The position numbers were made by a program, and so were the translations under genes. Below the pieces are notes generated by a model. The model did no database searches, was not told the origin of the DNA, and worked only from the letters and a program-made list of their open reading frames with translations. A stretch of DNA of 64,000 nt from Protopterus annectens (lineage: Eukaryota; Chordata; Ceratodontiformes; Protopteridae): positions 1,610,420,228 to 1,610,484,227 of the forward strand of contig NC_056725.1 of NCBI RefSeq assembly GCF_019279795.1, given 5' to 3'. Positions 1-11,797 of this stretch are shown piece by piece (position 1 is the stretch's first letter; the number at the start of each line of letters is the position of its first letter).

Positions 1-613
1 TTTTCTTTGTGAGCAACTTATCTTCAGGTGAGTCAATACTATTCCAAGTTATTTATCATGAAAGGTGAGCAGTGGTTGGTCAATTTCCTTAAAGCTAGTT
101 AGAGCTGGCTTACTCCGTGCTGTGTTCCTTCAAAATAACATATTTTGCTTTTTTTCTGGGGGCAGGGGTTATGAAATATGCATTTAAATTGAGATATTTT
201 AAAAGCTGCAAAGTGCAGATACTGTTCTGTGCTACTTTTTTAACCAGAATGCATAATGTCTTTCTTGAGAGTTGTTTAATACATATAGCCTCTGAAGTCA
301 CTTAGAGGTTTAACCTCTGCAAGGTTGATAGTGAATAGCTGAGCAACACTGGATGGGGTCATGAGAGAGCAGTTATCAGCCATACTTAATTCTGGAACTG
401 TCAGATATACTTTTTCCCCTATTTTTTCCATCTGGTCAGGAGACATTAGTTGCAGAAAGCAATTGCTGTTCTGTGAACAGTTCACCAGTTTGCATATTCA
501 TCTGTTCCTTTCTTTATTCATACCTGTGTCTTACTGTCAGTGAAAGTCCTTTGACGGTTTGTTACGTCTTTTTTCTGTTTTATATTTTTCAACATTTAAA
601 GAAATATACACGT

Positions 614-616
<3 letters not shown>
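1..616. other. Unassigned AT-rich DNA
   Basis: No repeat family or exon was recognised. A 69-codon minus-strand open frame lies at 276-485 (see findings) but has no recognisable domain. Confidence 0.4.

Positions 617-687
<71 letters not shown>
617..687. repeat. (AC)n microsatellite
   Basis: About 35 uninterrupted AC units. Open frames across it are artefacts of the repeat (poly Thr-His or Val-Cys). Confidence 0.97.
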
Positions 688-691
<4 letters not shown>

Positions 692-1237
692 TCTTTAGGT
701 TCCTCACAATTCTCTGTTTCTTATTTCTAATTTTAGTCGTATAGATAATAAAAATAACTCTCAAAAAACTGCACTGGTATTTGATTATATATACTGACAC
801 TGTGGTGATCAATGTTAAAATTAATACTTTTTTTTGTTTTATACTTCCCAATAACTTAAACATATGTGGTGTTTCGATTTTACTATTTATCTTTTGATAT
901 TTGGTTCACAAAGAATATTTACAATATTAGTAATAATGGTTAAATCCTCAGACATCGACATCTCCCAGGATATTATCTTTTTTTAATGCATGAATCCACA
1001 ATCACTGTTATTCACACCGAGCTGTTCTGTTTTTCAGATATTCAGTTTGCAATTGCATGCTTAATCCAGTTATGTCATATGTTCATCTGGAGTTTATCAT
1101 CTTACTCAATGTGTGTAATCAGATAAAACAATTTTGGACAAGAAATGCCCATGTATCATGAAATGCACTAGTATGCATACACAGAAACACATAATGACTA
1201 GTGCATAATCGGTGCATATACACAAACATATACAATT
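688..1237. other. Unassigned DNA
   Basis: AT-rich sequence between two CA arrays. I see no coding or mobile-element signal in it. Confidence 0.4.
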
Positions 1238-1248
1238 ACACACACACA

Positions 1249-1316
<68 letters not shown>

Positions 1317-1383
1317 TCATGGTCAAGCTTATGAAAGCACACAACACACACAGATAAACACGCATACAAAGAAATACACCATG

Positions 1384-1445
<62 letters not shown>
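1238..1445. repeat. Two (CA)n arrays separated by CA-rich spacer
   Basis: The arrays are at 1238-1312 and 1389-1445, with a 76-bp spacer that is itself rich in ACAC and CACAAACA-like units. It looks like one decayed CA tract with two expanded parts. Confidence 0.95.
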
Positions 1446-1447
<2 letters not shown>

Positions 1448-2093
1448 GATGTACACATACACACCACACACAGTAAGAACTGTAAAAGAACTTGTTTATT
1501 CAATAAGACTTCTGCTGTAAAAATTTAAAAATTATCACTTCCAGTTGAGCATGAGGTGACATCCTTCTGATAAAATACTCAAAAGGAATAGAAAGCACAA
1601 TGGATGGTTAGTTATGTTCATGAGTTAGACTGCAGTATGCAGAAAGTTTAAAGAATAAAGTATGTAGTTTGAATTGCCTGCTTTTCATTGCACATTCCTC
1701 TCCATGTGCTTGACTAACTGTATACAAAGTGACCCCACAGAGAAATATAATAGCTTTTGAGTGCTGCTGTGTGTGACATATCTGGGGAGTTTACAGAACC
1801 ATAGTAAGGTTGTAAATGGTGGGGGTCCGGACTACTGACTTTCTTCAGGTTGCAGAAGGTGCAATACTTGAAATGTATATGTTATGTATTTTTTTACTTG
1901 GTTGGTTAGTATAGCTTAATGTTTTACTTTATTTCACCTTCTTCACCTTCCTGAAAACTCTTGAAAGAGAGGTCCTCTCCCTCTTGCTACCCTAGCTTGC
2001 AATCTCTGTGAAAAGTCACTAGTTGAAGAGCCATAGCAGCTTGAGGGTAAGAATCTGTCATCTCACAAATTTTCCAGGGAGGCAGGATTTGCA

Positions 2094-2097
<4 letters not shown>
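1446..2097. other. Unassigned DNA
   Basis: No coding or repeat family recognised. It ends directly at a (TA)n array. Confidence 0.4.

Positions 2098-2143
<46 letters not shown>
2098..2143. repeat. (TA)n microsatellite
   Basis: About 23 TA units. It forms the left border of a G-rich segment that has another TA array on its other side. Confidence 0.95.
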
Positions 2144-2145
<2 letters not shown>

Positions 2146-2506
2146 TTATTGGGTTAAGGGGGTTTTAAGTAGTAGGGTAGGAGGTTTAGGGGGCGGGTTA
2201 AGGAGTTGGGTTAGGAGAGGGTAGGTAAGTGTTAGGATAGTGACGGACCTTAGGTTTAGGGTAGGTTTAGTGTGGGCTGTAAGGATTTTGTGTGTGTGTG
2301 TGTGTGTGTTGTGTGTGTGTGAGGATGTGTTGTGTTTGTTTTTGTTGTGTTATTGTGTGTGTGCAGTGTATGGTTCGTGTTTGTGTACCGTCAAGTTTTA
2401 TTTCGTGGTTATATGTGTGGTGGTTTGGTGTTTATGGACTGATCGAAATGTGATTGTCGGTGATGTGGTTGTCGGGTGTGTGTGGTTTCGATTATGTCAG
2501 GTAGAA

Positions 2507-2508
<2 letters not shown>
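2144..2508 (+). repeat. G-rich telomere-like segment between TA arrays
   Basis: The first ~140 bp are built of degenerate GGGTTA/GGTTTAGGG units, resembling decayed vertebrate telomere repeat on the + strand. A (GT)n run follows at 2290-2321, then GT-rich DNA. The right end reads GGTAGAACCATATAT, whose complement (ATATATGGTTCTACC) resembles the end of the TA-flanked hairpin elements, so this may be a decayed or G-rich member of that family. The left end does not match that terminus. Confidence 0.45.

Positions 2509-2554
<46 letters not shown>
2509..2554. repeat. (TA)n microsatellite
   Basis: TA array with one GT interruption, directly abutting the GGGTCTACTT end of a hairpin element. Confidence 0.95.
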
Positions 2555-2746
2555 GGGTCTACTTCACATGGGCGACATTTCACAATGTCGAAACCCATAT
2601 GGCCGAGACCATGTGATCGACATTTGAAATGTCAAACATGGGGAACCTGCATCTCCGTACAGTGTGAAATGGAAAGATTTCCATTTCCGCACTGCAGTGC
2701 AATCTCGGAGCTGGTATATTAAAGTTACAGGGGGTGTGGGGGGCAC
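2555..2746 (-). mobile_element. TA-flanked hairpin element, truncated (copy H1)
   Basis: It starts GGGTCTACTTCACATGG straight after a TA array. The first ~100 bp fold back on themselves: TTCACATGGGCGACATTT pairs with a later segment containing TCGACATTTGAAATGTC. The hairpin apex contains CATATGGCCGAGACCATGTG. Next comes a palindromic core, TCTCCGTACAGTGTGAAA paired with TTTCCGCACTGCAGTGC, then GGAGCTGGTATATTAAAGTTAC and a G-rich run. Compared with complete copies it is in reverse orientation and lacks its second end, being replaced near 2746 by Penelope-like sequence. It has no coding capacity. Transposition mechanism unknown. Confidence 0.7.
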
Positions 2747-2747
2747 T

Positions 2748-4085
2748 CTTTGGATACTACCATTTCCCATACAACATGTGGGATTAAATCCAGTATCTAT
2801 AGGAGAGACACCTTTTGTAATTCGTATTTATATTTTACCAGTTGTCATCCTTTGACCCAGAAGAAGAATTTGATCAAAGGTCAGGCTATACGCATGGTTC
2901 ATATAACTTCCCATAGTGATGACCTCTGGTTAGAGTTGGTCAAATTCAGAGGTATAACTGCAGAAGATACAGAAATTCAGAGGTATGTTTTGTGAAAGAG
3001 GATATCCCCATACAATGGTAGATAAAATCCTTCAAAGGGTATACATTGAATGGGGGGTAGGTACAAACCCCTGTTAGGTGGAGAATTGCATGTCAAGGAC
3101 AACAATTCCAGTAACACCGTAACTGAGAAATATGAAAAAACTTGCATTATCCAGTATATTCCTATGTCAAGAGAAATCAAGAATATTTTAAGGAGGAACT
3201 GGAATATTTTCAAAGTTGATCCCGATATTTGTAAGGTTATGGGTTATGAGCCAAGATTCTTTAAGAAAACTGGTAGCGATATTAAGATGTTATTGGAGAA
3301 CAGGGTCAAAGATAAGCAAGGCAAGGGAACCAGACCTTGCGGCAGCTGAAATTCATGTAGCTACATTACAAAAGTGGATGAAGTTACACTGGGTAATAGA
3401 TTGGGTAGTAAGGTTATTTTCCAGAAAGGTAATTGTTGTGCCACAAAGACAGTACACATGGCAAGATGTGAAGGTTTTGGGGCGTTCTACACTGCCAAGA
3501 CTAAACAGCCTTTGAAAAATAGGGTATACGAAAATGTATATGATATCAAAAATAAAAATGAAACAGATGCGCTGTATAAACATTCGGTTAAGTGTGACAA
3601 TTTTTCAAAATTTGTCTTTGGAATTGTGGAACATATTGTTGTTAATCCTAGAGGCAGAAATTGTAAAAATCGTTTGTGTAAGACAGAACTTCAGTGGCAG
3701 CTGAGATTAGCGGCCATGTCCCCCCAGGTTTGAATGATTCTATATCATCGATGCCTGTACTCAAGGAAAAAGCTGACAGGCTGTAAAATTCAGCAATAGG
3801 GAACCTGGATTGACATTTTATAAATGAGACATTGGTATATTTATAAATATATATATTTTTTAATATTTCTTTATATATTGTTTTGTACTTGTGTGTGCAT
3901 AAACATATATATATTTTTTTCTGCTTTAAACCCCATCAAAATTTATTGTAGTTTCCATTCTGTGTTTATATTTAGTATTAAGGAATGTATTTTTGAATGT
4001 GATAGCGTTTAATTGGGTGATTATGACTGGTTAGGCAATGAGCATTCGACACTGGTTTAGAGTATATAAAGAATAAGGCTGTTGA
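2748..4085 (+). mobile_element. Penelope-like retroelement, 3' half
   Basis: A 5'-truncated Penelope-like element (PLE) runs from the end of the reverse transcriptase through the linker and GIY-YIG endonuclease to a 3' UTR. PLEs use an endonuclease-primed reverse transcriptase. The GIY-YIG type seen here is known from fish and amphibians among vertebrates. Upstream it abuts a truncated hairpin element. Downstream, at about 4085-4135, it abuts a CR1 LINE, where an 18-bp block (AGATGCTCCACACCAGTG) occurs twice. The 3' UTR is AT-rich and ends near a TGATGAAGAC-like motif common in such tails. Confidence 0.8.
2765..3735 (+). pseudogene. Penelope-like polyprotein: RT C-terminus, linker, GIY-YIG
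   Basis: Fragments in several frames can be read as one PLE C-terminal region. 2780-3000 has the RT-end motif YLYFTSCHP and then KGQAIRM. 3050-3349 carries the linker (REIKNILRRNWNIF, then EPRFFKKTGSDIK). 3374-3733 carries the GIY-YIG domain: GFGAFYTAKTKQPLKNRVYE stands where PLEs have a YVGKT block, followed by YDIKNKNE and the C-terminal LCKTELQWQLRLAAM. Frame changes occur near 3000 and 3350. The usual glycine of the YVGKT-like block is replaced (YTAKT). The catalytic RT palm is absent. Inactive remnant, annotated from family resemblance. Confidence 0.8.
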
Positions 4086-4099
4086 TTTAAATGTATATT

Positions 4100-6447
4100 G
4101 ATGAAGACATAGATGCTCCACACCAGTGAGATAGATGCTCCACACCAGTGGTCACCCCCTCATTGGTCAGGTCTGACCATAAGCAAATCACCCTTGCCAT
4201 CCACATCCCACCCCCACCCCCCAGTAAGGAAACCTCCTTAAAAAACTTCTCCAAAGCCAACTTCATGCTACAGAAGTGACAAACTTCATGACACCCATGC
4301 AGATGGGATCTGAAAGTTCGACTGCAGAATCCTACTCTAAGGCACTGTATGAGCACATCCACTCGTGTATGAATCATGCCATCCCAAATAGAACCAAGAT
4401 GCTCTCCTCCAAAAACAGCAAGCCAATCTGGTGGTCCCCTGCTATAAACAAACTATACAAAAGAAGGAAGAAACTGTTGCAGAAAAGAGGAAAATCCCAG
4501 GATGCAAAAAACTCCCACACCAGCCTCAGTAAGAAACTGAGATCCCCTCATAATATCCTTAAAAGCTAGTTACAAAAATAAAATTGCCAAAGATTCCAAA
4601 GACAACCACAAGGCATTCTATAGTTATGTCAAGAATCTAAATGGCAATGCTCAGATCTGCTCTGAGCTTCAGCAGAATGGCATTAAATATACTGATCACA
4701 AGGATATTTCCAATATCCTGGCAGATCGATTTAGTGCCAACTTACCCCCTCTCACCCCCTAAAGGGCCCATCTCAATACCAAAAGTTTGCCAAATTCTGG
4801 TAATCACGGTCACACAGGTAGAAACCGCACTCTCCCAAGCTAAGAATACAGCATCCATGGGACCAGATGACATCCCAGGCTGTGTACTACATGAACTACA
4901 AAATGAACTGGCACCTCACGTAAGTGTCATGTTTAATCATAGTCTCACTTCAGGCTTCATGCCCACTGAGTGGCACACAGCTACAGTTATCCCACTCCAC
5001 AAGGGGGATCCACCTTGGATCCCGGGAACTACCGTCCCATCAGTCTGACGAGCCTGATCTGCAAGGGCATGGAATGCATTATCATGGAACTTATAAACAA
5101 AGACATTGGCAACCTTCAAACACTGGACCCCACCCAGTTTGGGATTGTGAAGGGCCGATCCTGCCTCCTGACCATAATTGACTTATTCAAATCAATCTCC
5201 AGAGCTGTAGACGAGGGTAAGGCAGTCCACACATCCTATCTGGATCTCGCCAAGGCCTTTGACACCATCCCCCACTCTGGAATCATAGATAAACTTACTA
5301 AGCTGGGCATAAATCCCTATGTCACTCGATGGGTTGCCACCTTGCTTACTGACAGAACCCAGACTGTAAAAGTAGCCGGCTCCAAATCCAGCTCCAGACA
5401 AGTGACAAGTGGAGTACCTCAGGGTTCAGTCCTGGGACCACTCTTGTTTGGCATCTACTTCTCTGAAGTACAGGCCAACACTAAGGGACTCTAGCTAACA
5501 AAGTTTGCAGATGACTGCAAACTGGGATCCATTATTGAATCCCCAAATGATGTTGATATTCTACAAAAAGGCCTTACAGAAACATATGCCTGATGCCAGA
5601 GTCTTGTGCTAAAGTTTAATGCCAAGAAATGTATAGTTATCCCCTTTGGAAAAAAACATGTACCCATGAATTACCATATAGGTGGCAGTACACTAAACAT
5701 CGAAAGTGTGATGAGAGACTTAGGGACACAGGTGGACAGTGGTCTCACTTTCGATAACCACATCGCCACAACAGTCAGGAAATCCTTCTATGTGGCACAC
5801 CTCATATGTAAGGGCTTTTCATCCAGAAAAAAGGAGGTCATTGTCCCACTGTACTCATCCCTCATTAGACCCATTATAGAGTATAATGCCCCATTTGGTA
5901 TGTACTCCACAAGACATCTGCAACAGCTGGAAAGGCCACAGAAATACCTGACTGAAAGAATCACAGGCCTAAAGCAGATGCCATATGCTGACCATCTAAA
6001 AAAACTCCAGCTATACTCTGTGGCATATCGTCTACTCATAGGCAATCTCTGCTTAACATACAAGGACATGTCAAACCCTGAGCTGTTGGGCATGCTTCAC
6101 TTAAAGAAATCTCAATCTTTCAGAGCCACACGCTCCAGGGATCTAAACCTTGTCATCACAATGAACAAAACATGCTGGAGGGATAGGTTCCTGACCCAGA
6201 GACTCCTCATACTCTGAAATAGACTGTCCATACATGTCAAGCAGAGCGCCTCCTTGGCCCTCTTCAAAAGGAACCTTGATGATTGGATGTGAGATAGGAA
6301 ATTCACCCAAGGATCACATCAGTCACCCTGCTAGACAAGGGTCCAGAGTAGTAAATATTCTGGGAAGAAATATCCAGGGAATTGTTATGGCTAGGCTTGT
6401 ATAGGCCCTAGGGCTGATAGGCTAGTACCAACCTATGAACCTATGAA
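4100..6447 (+). mobile_element. CR1-like LINE, 5'-truncated
   Basis: The non-LTR retrotransposon begins inside the endonuclease C-terminus (SDHK-like motif near 4170) and runs to a 3' end made of CCTATGAA octamer repeats at 6427-6447. The octamer tail and the RT type (KAFDT, GVPQGSVLGPLLFG, FADD) fit the CR1 group. The last ~70 bp (GGCTAGGCTTGTATAGGCCC, then the octamers) recur at the 3' ends of two SINEs in the window. Length is ~2.35 kb against 5-7 kb for a full copy. Confidence 0.85.
4140..6217 (+). pseudogene. CR1-like ORF2 (endonuclease end, RT, C-terminus)
   Basis: The reading frame is broken into four main pieces, at 4276-4569, 4641-5048, 4970-5494 and 5606-6217. The second holds TASMGPDDIPG and ATVIPLHKGD (RT fingers). 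The third holds NYRPISLTSL, motif A YLDLAKAFDTIPHSGI and motif B SGVPQGSVLGPLLFGIYF. FADDCKLGS (motif C) lies just after a stop near 5494. The last piece is the C-terminal region, with IRPIIEYNAPFGMY and CWRDRFLTQRL. The catalytic Asp residues of motifs A and C are still encoded, but stops and frameshifts make it non-functional. Confidence 0.87.
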
Positions 6448-6620
6448 GTCCCATTGTTTTCGGACGAAGGCACTCAATACATGTTTTTTTACCATGTTTA
6501 GATTTATTAAAAGTGGATTCTCTGGATATTTCCATCAAGACTCCATTTTTTATTTTATTTTTGGTTAATGTATGATTTCTCAGCATTTTGTATTTGGTTA
6601 TTCAACTAAAAACACTACTA
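6448..6620. other. Junction DNA between two LINEs
   Basis: AT-rich sequence with T-runs. It may be the decayed 3' UTR and tail of the minus-strand L1-like element, but this is not certain. Confidence 0.35.
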
Positions 6621-9555
6621 GAGAATGTCTTCTACTTAGAGTTCCCATATCCGTTCTCTTTGCCTATACTCTGATATCAATCCTTGATAGCGAAAGCTGT
6701 CTCTAGCCTGCAGTCCAAATATCTTCTTGGCCTTTTCCTGTTCCATTATCTATCCCTTTCTAGTTATTTACTCCCAAGACCTTGATTCCTTTGCCAGTTT
6801 TCTCCAATCCATTCCAGCCCCCTCTTGCCTATTGTCTGTACCCTTAATTGCAGTCATCCCTATCTGCAAATATCTCCTTTCTCCATTCTCATGTTGGCTT
6901 GGTTCTTAGAATACCTTCTGCTATTTTATAACTATAATATTCTGTATGGCTGTTGATATTTTATGTAAGGATCGCCATCTAAAATCCCATTATATTCCTA
7001 TTTCTTGAATTCCCCTCCCAGGTCCATAATAATCTCTTTCCATTTTGAATTATAGTTTTCTTTAAAATATCCAGTCAAATAAATAATTCTAAACCACCTT
7101 GTTCTATTGGTAGGATCAGCTTATCACACTTGGCCCTTCCTCTTTTCCTCTCACAGATAAAATATTTCATCTCTTTATTAATTGCTATCCACAGGTTCTC
7201 CTCCGGTTGATAAAAAATATACCTCACCTGTATATAAAACTAAAGGGACAAAACCATAAAACATAATGCAGTATTAACTATATTACTGTATTATAATATA
7301 TGTTATATTATATTATATTTATATTAGATTATATATTACTAAAATATAAAATATAAAATTGCTTGTATCTTGCTCACCATATCCAAACACAAGAACTTCT
7401 AGTTTCTCAGTTTTTTGTTTAAGCTTTTGTTTAGACTTTTCACACATATCTTTAGCTGCCATAAGATATTTTTTTTTACTCCACACTCCTAAATGCTTAA
7501 TTCATTCATGTCCCCATAAATATGGGTATTGTTGAAGAAATTCATGTATGGGTACGTAGTTTACTGTTACAGCCTTTTCTTTTATCTTCATTAGTTTTAT
7601 ATCCTGAGAAGACTTGAAACTGTCTCAAAATGTTCGACAGCACTGAGATTTCCTTTTCTGGTTTTATCGGGTACAAAATAATACCATTGGCAAATAAAGC
7701 CAGCCTTTCTCAATATCATACCCAATATTCTTGAATTTCTGGATCTCTTATTTTCTTCGCCAATGGCTCTAAATGTAATGCAAATAAAAAAGGGGAATAC
7801 AACATTCCTATCTTGTTCCTCTGTTCAGATATAACTTATCACAGAAGAACCCTCACACTTTAATTTTTGTGTCTGATCCTTCATTTATCCTCCTAATTAA
7901 TCTTATTATTGTATCAGGGAATGCAAATGCTTCCATTGCTCTACTCATAAAATCCCGGCTTACTCTGTTCAATGCATCTTTGCATCAAGACCCACCAATA
8001 ACAGTGTATTTTCTTATGTTCTGCTTCCCTCTGGATCATTATTCATTAATATTGTCAGATGTTTGCCTCCTCTCCACAAAACAACATTGATCCATATCTA
8101 TCAATTTTGGCAACATCGTTGCCATTCTTTCAGCTTTCGTTGACACAAACACTTTGTAATCATGGTTTAAAATTGAAATGGACCTATACAAAGCTGGATC
8201 TGATGGGTCTGTACCATCTATAGGTATTTCAGCCACTATGGCTTTCTTCCAGGATGTTCGTGCACCCCCCCCCCCTTTAAAATACTGTTAAAAATGTCCA
8301 AACCTTTATCACGTTCTTCCCTCCTAGCTTCCAAACTTCCACAGGAATGCCCTCTATTTCCGGAGACTGTCCTACAAATTGATTATCCATCACCATTTTA
8401 TCTTATCCCCTCTGATCTTAAGTGTTATTTGTAGAGCCTCATCTACGTCTAACCTTGGAATATGTAAGGCTTCCATAAATATTTACATTTTGCTTTTTCT
8501 TGATTTCTATATTTCTCTGCTTTATAAACATTTGCATAAAATTTATGAAACATCTCTAATACTGCTCAGGATCTATGTTTATTTTTGTTGTTACGGAGCA
8601 TAGGTTTGTCAATAACCCTTTCTACTTAAATGTTGCCTAAGTGGCTGTGCTAAATGTTTTTGTTCTCAGGAGTTATAATTAAAAAAGCAGTTGCTTAACA
8701 GCAATGATTCTAAATGCATGCATATTATCCAGATACTCCCATATTTTCTGTTTGTACTCTGCAGTTGCTCCTCTTCTTGTTCTGTGAGATTCTTCTTATT
8801 CTGTAGTACTTTAACCTTTGTCAACTTGTCTAAGTAATTGATACTTCTTAGCCAGTTCTCTTTAGTGTCTCCCCTAATAAATCTCAAATGATTTCCACTA
8901 CCCATTCTTTAAATTCTTTTGTTTTTAACAAACAGGTGGTGAAGCACCTGTGTCTGATTTGTACTTCTTTACCCTGTGTTTTTTGTCTTTGTTGTTATTG
9001 GTACAGGATCTGAAATAATTATTAGATGTGTCAAAGCATTCAAGTGAAATACACATGCTCATGTGAAATATAATTTCTGTCTAGTCTAGCCCAGATATTT
9101 TACCTTGGGTAATAATATGCAGCTTATCTCCAAGTTCCTACTACTACAGAATTCATGTATTTCATAATCAGTTTCTATCTTAAGACAAGCATGTATATGT
9201 TTATATGGGTTCTCATATCCTAAGAGCAGACTAGAATGGCTAAGAATATCTCTGCATTTCTTCACATTACCAAAAACCTTTTCTTTTACTTTAATTCAAG
9301 TCATAATTAAAGTATTCTGTTGCAGTCATACACATATTTAACACAAAATTTTCCATCACCCTGGGCAACAGTTCTCTGCCTTTCATATTAGTAGGGGCAT
9401 AAACTGTAATTAAGTGAACCATTTCACCACATATCCTAACATGTAGCCTACAATCAGCCAGGAATGTCAATCAAAACATGCAATATCTTAATACAGGAAT
9501 TATTTATCAGTACTGCTATGCCAGTACAAGCATCCACACCACTGCCCTACCCAAG
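6620..9555 (-). mobile_element. Decayed L1-like LINE
   Basis: Read on the minus strand, pieces of an L1-type ORF2 appear in the right order. Endonuclease at ~9440-9370 (VHLITVYAPTNMK). Endonuclease-RT linker at 8905-8666 (RFIRGDTKENWL, KNLTEQEEEQLQ). RT motifs 1-2 at 8236-8039 (DPALYRSISILNHDYKV, then DQCCF). Motif B region near 7800-7640 (RGTRxECCIPLFI, corresponding to the usual RGTRQGCPLSP-like block). Many stops and frameshifts are present. The 3' end is not clearly visible. Its 5' side meets the 3' end of a CR1 copy at ~9555. Confidence 0.72.
8039..8905 (-). pseudogene. L1-like ORF2 fragment (linker and RT fingers)
   Basis: This is the best preserved coding part of the decayed L1-like element. 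The YRSISILNHDYKVF stretch with ERMATMLPKLIDMDQCCF matches the L1 RT block that normally reads YRPISLLN and DQTGF. The upstream RFIRGDTKEN block resembles the conserved L1 linker. The two are in separate frames, so it is dead. Confidence 0.7.
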
Positions 9556-11724
9556 ATACAATCAGAGTTCATAGAACATTACTAGACTATCAACCCATAG
9601 GTCATTTTAAGCCTAGTCATTTCAACCTAATGTAATAACTTAGAAGTATTAATCAGTACCCAAGACTGTATTTACTGATGACAGCCCATGTCCAGGAGGG
9701 TTGTGGGCACTATCCCCGGGAAGAATTTATGGTGCCCCATCCACTCATTCAGGCTCCTCTTGAACAGTGTCATAGAGGTGCTCTGCTTCACATGAATTGG
9801 TAGCCTGTTCCAAAAACATGGCAGTCGCTGGGAGATAGAGCTGTCCCTCCAGCATGTCTTATTTAAGTTGCAGTCCATATTTGAGTCCCTGGAATGGGTA
9901 GCCCTAGACACATTTGATTTATAGATATGCAGTAAGTTCATTAGGTTTGGGTCTTGGGTTGCTCTGTAGGCCAGGCATAAGCCTCCCCAAAGAAGTCTAT
10001 ACGATACGGAGTATAGTGACAGGGATTTTAGTTGGTCTGTGTAAGGCACATGCTGGATGCTCTTGATCTTCTTTGTTAGAAACCTCTGATGTCTCTCTAA
10101 TTGCTGTAGGTGCTTAGTACGGTACATATCAAATGGGCCGGATAAGTGCCGAGTGCAGGGGGGTTAAGACTTCTTTTGATCTCAAGGTGATGCCTTTATT
10201 AATCAAATAAGCTATGCAGAAAGCTTTCCTTACAACAGTAGATACATGGTGGTCGAAGTTAAGGTCCCACTCAACTGTGATCCCAGGTCCCTTACCACTT
10301 CATAGATACTTAGGGTACTGCTATTGATTTGATAATGTAAGGGGACATTCTTTGTGCTGAAGGGAATGATGATGCATTACTTTGCGTTCATTTTGAGATC
10401 TTGACTAATACACCAGTCAGTGGTCTGTGTGAGACCCTCTTGGAGTATACTGTTACTGACATCATTTGGGGATTCAATGATTGCACTTAGTTTGCAGCCA
10501 TCTGCAAAGCTGGTCAGTCACAACCCTTTATTAACAGGTCTGCTGGTTGATGTGAAGTCACGCACTTTGATAGTGTGTGTCTGGTTTTTGAGCCAGTTTG
10601 CAACTCATCATATAACAAAGGGGTTTACATTCAGTTTGCTAAGTTTATCAGTAATGCCTGAATGTGAGATTGTGTTGAATGCCTTTGCCAAGTCGAGGTA
10701 TGCTGTGTGCACAGATTTTCCCTCATCAATGTTGTTGGTCACAAAGCCGAATTAGGTAGAGTCCATGGTTTGGGGGTCACCTATGTTTTTATTTATGAGG
10801 TACATAATGATACATTCCATGGCCTTACAGATGAGTCTGCTCAGGCTTATGGGTCTATAATTTCCTGGGTCTGTTGCTAAGCCACCTTTGTGGAGGGGAA
10901 TAACTGTAGCTGTTCTCCATTCCACAGGAAAAAAGCCTGTGGTTTGGATATGTCTGAAAAAGTTACTTAGTGGTGATGCTAGTTCATGTTTTATCCTGTT
11001 TCGAAGACAGCCTGGGATGTCATTTGGTCCCATAGAGGCCGTGTTCTTTGCCTTGGACAAGATTTTGAGGACCTGCTCTTCAGAGATGTAAGGTGGGGGA
11101 GGGGTTTGTTTTAAGTTAGGCGTGGATGAGGGAGTTAAATTTTTGCCAAACCTATCTGCTAGTAGGTTTGCTTTTTCTGTGGGGTCAGTGTGTGTGATAC
11201 CATTGGCCACCAGTTCTGCACATACTTGGGTCCTACCATTTAGGTTGCATACATAGCTGTAAAAGGCTTTATGGTTATCCTTGGCAGTACTTGCTAGGTT
11301 TTTCTCAAAGGAGATGTTGGAAGATTTGACATGTTGTCTTATTTACCTGTTAAGGCTGAGGCGGGTGCTTTTCTATTGTTGGGTCTTTGTTTTTTTTTCC
11401 TGGACAACACCCTTTTGCATTTATTGTAGAGCTTGATTTTGCTTGGAGCTCTGGCTTTGATTCTGTCTGGTACAGCCAAGTTCATACTCTTATGCAAGTG
11501 GCTGTACAAGGCTTTACTGTATGCTTCAGCATAGGTACCACTTGCAACTTGGGGTGGGACTTAGAATACATTTATACCTGCACCTAGGAGGGTATAATTT
11601 GCCCTGGTGAAGGTTTTTAGTCTGATTTCACCCTTTGTGAGTTCTGGTGTTAGTGTCAGTTCAAAAGTGACTGATTTGTGGTCAGTTTTAACTAATGAGG
11701 GTCCTACTTCTACTTACATCACAC
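9556..11724 (-). mobile_element. CR1-like LINE (-), 3' part, split by an L2-like insertion
   Basis: 3' portion of a CR1-like LINE whose 5' portion resumes at 15574. The 3' end near 9556-9650 reads, on the minus strand, GACTAGGCTTAAAATGACC and then CTAGTAATGTTCTATGAAC, matching the tail of the copy at 6360-6447. Endonuclease C-terminus and linker lie at 11724-11240 (GPSLVKTDHKSVTFELTLTP), RT at 11210-10150 and the C-terminal domain at 10127-9672. The L2-like element inserted head-to-head in the endonuclease region. With the 5' part this is the most complete CR1 copy here (~3.6 kb without the insertion). Confidence 0.85.
9672..11210 (-). pseudogene. CR1-like ORF2: RT and C-terminal domain
   Basis: 11210-10752 is open and holds TASMGPNDIPG, ATVIPLHKGG, NYRPISLSRLICKAMECI and DPQTMDST. 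10750-10150 holds the RT palm in broken frames, with a decayed AYLDLAKAF motif A visible near 10700. 10127-9672 is open again (KHLQQLERHQRFLTKKIK, NKTCWRDSSISQRLP, WNRLPIHVKQSTS). The product would nick target DNA and reverse-transcribe its own RNA. The middle frames contain stops. Confidence 0.85.
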
Positions 11725-11797
11725 CTTTAGTACTGTCATCCTCTACCCATACTATCTCTTATCTTTAGATCATTCTAGATACTCAGCAAAACTCACT

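Noticed and set aside
1106..1503. Cys/Val-rich and Thr/His-rich frames of 91-121 codons
   Set aside because: Translations of CA/TG microsatellites.
2240..2722. 160-codon plus-strand frame
   Set aside because: It spans the G/T-rich segment, a TA array (Ile-Tyr repeats) and a hairpin element; composition only.
10420..10755. 111-codon plus-strand frame
   Set aside because: Antisense shadow of the CR1 reverse transcriptase on the minus strand.
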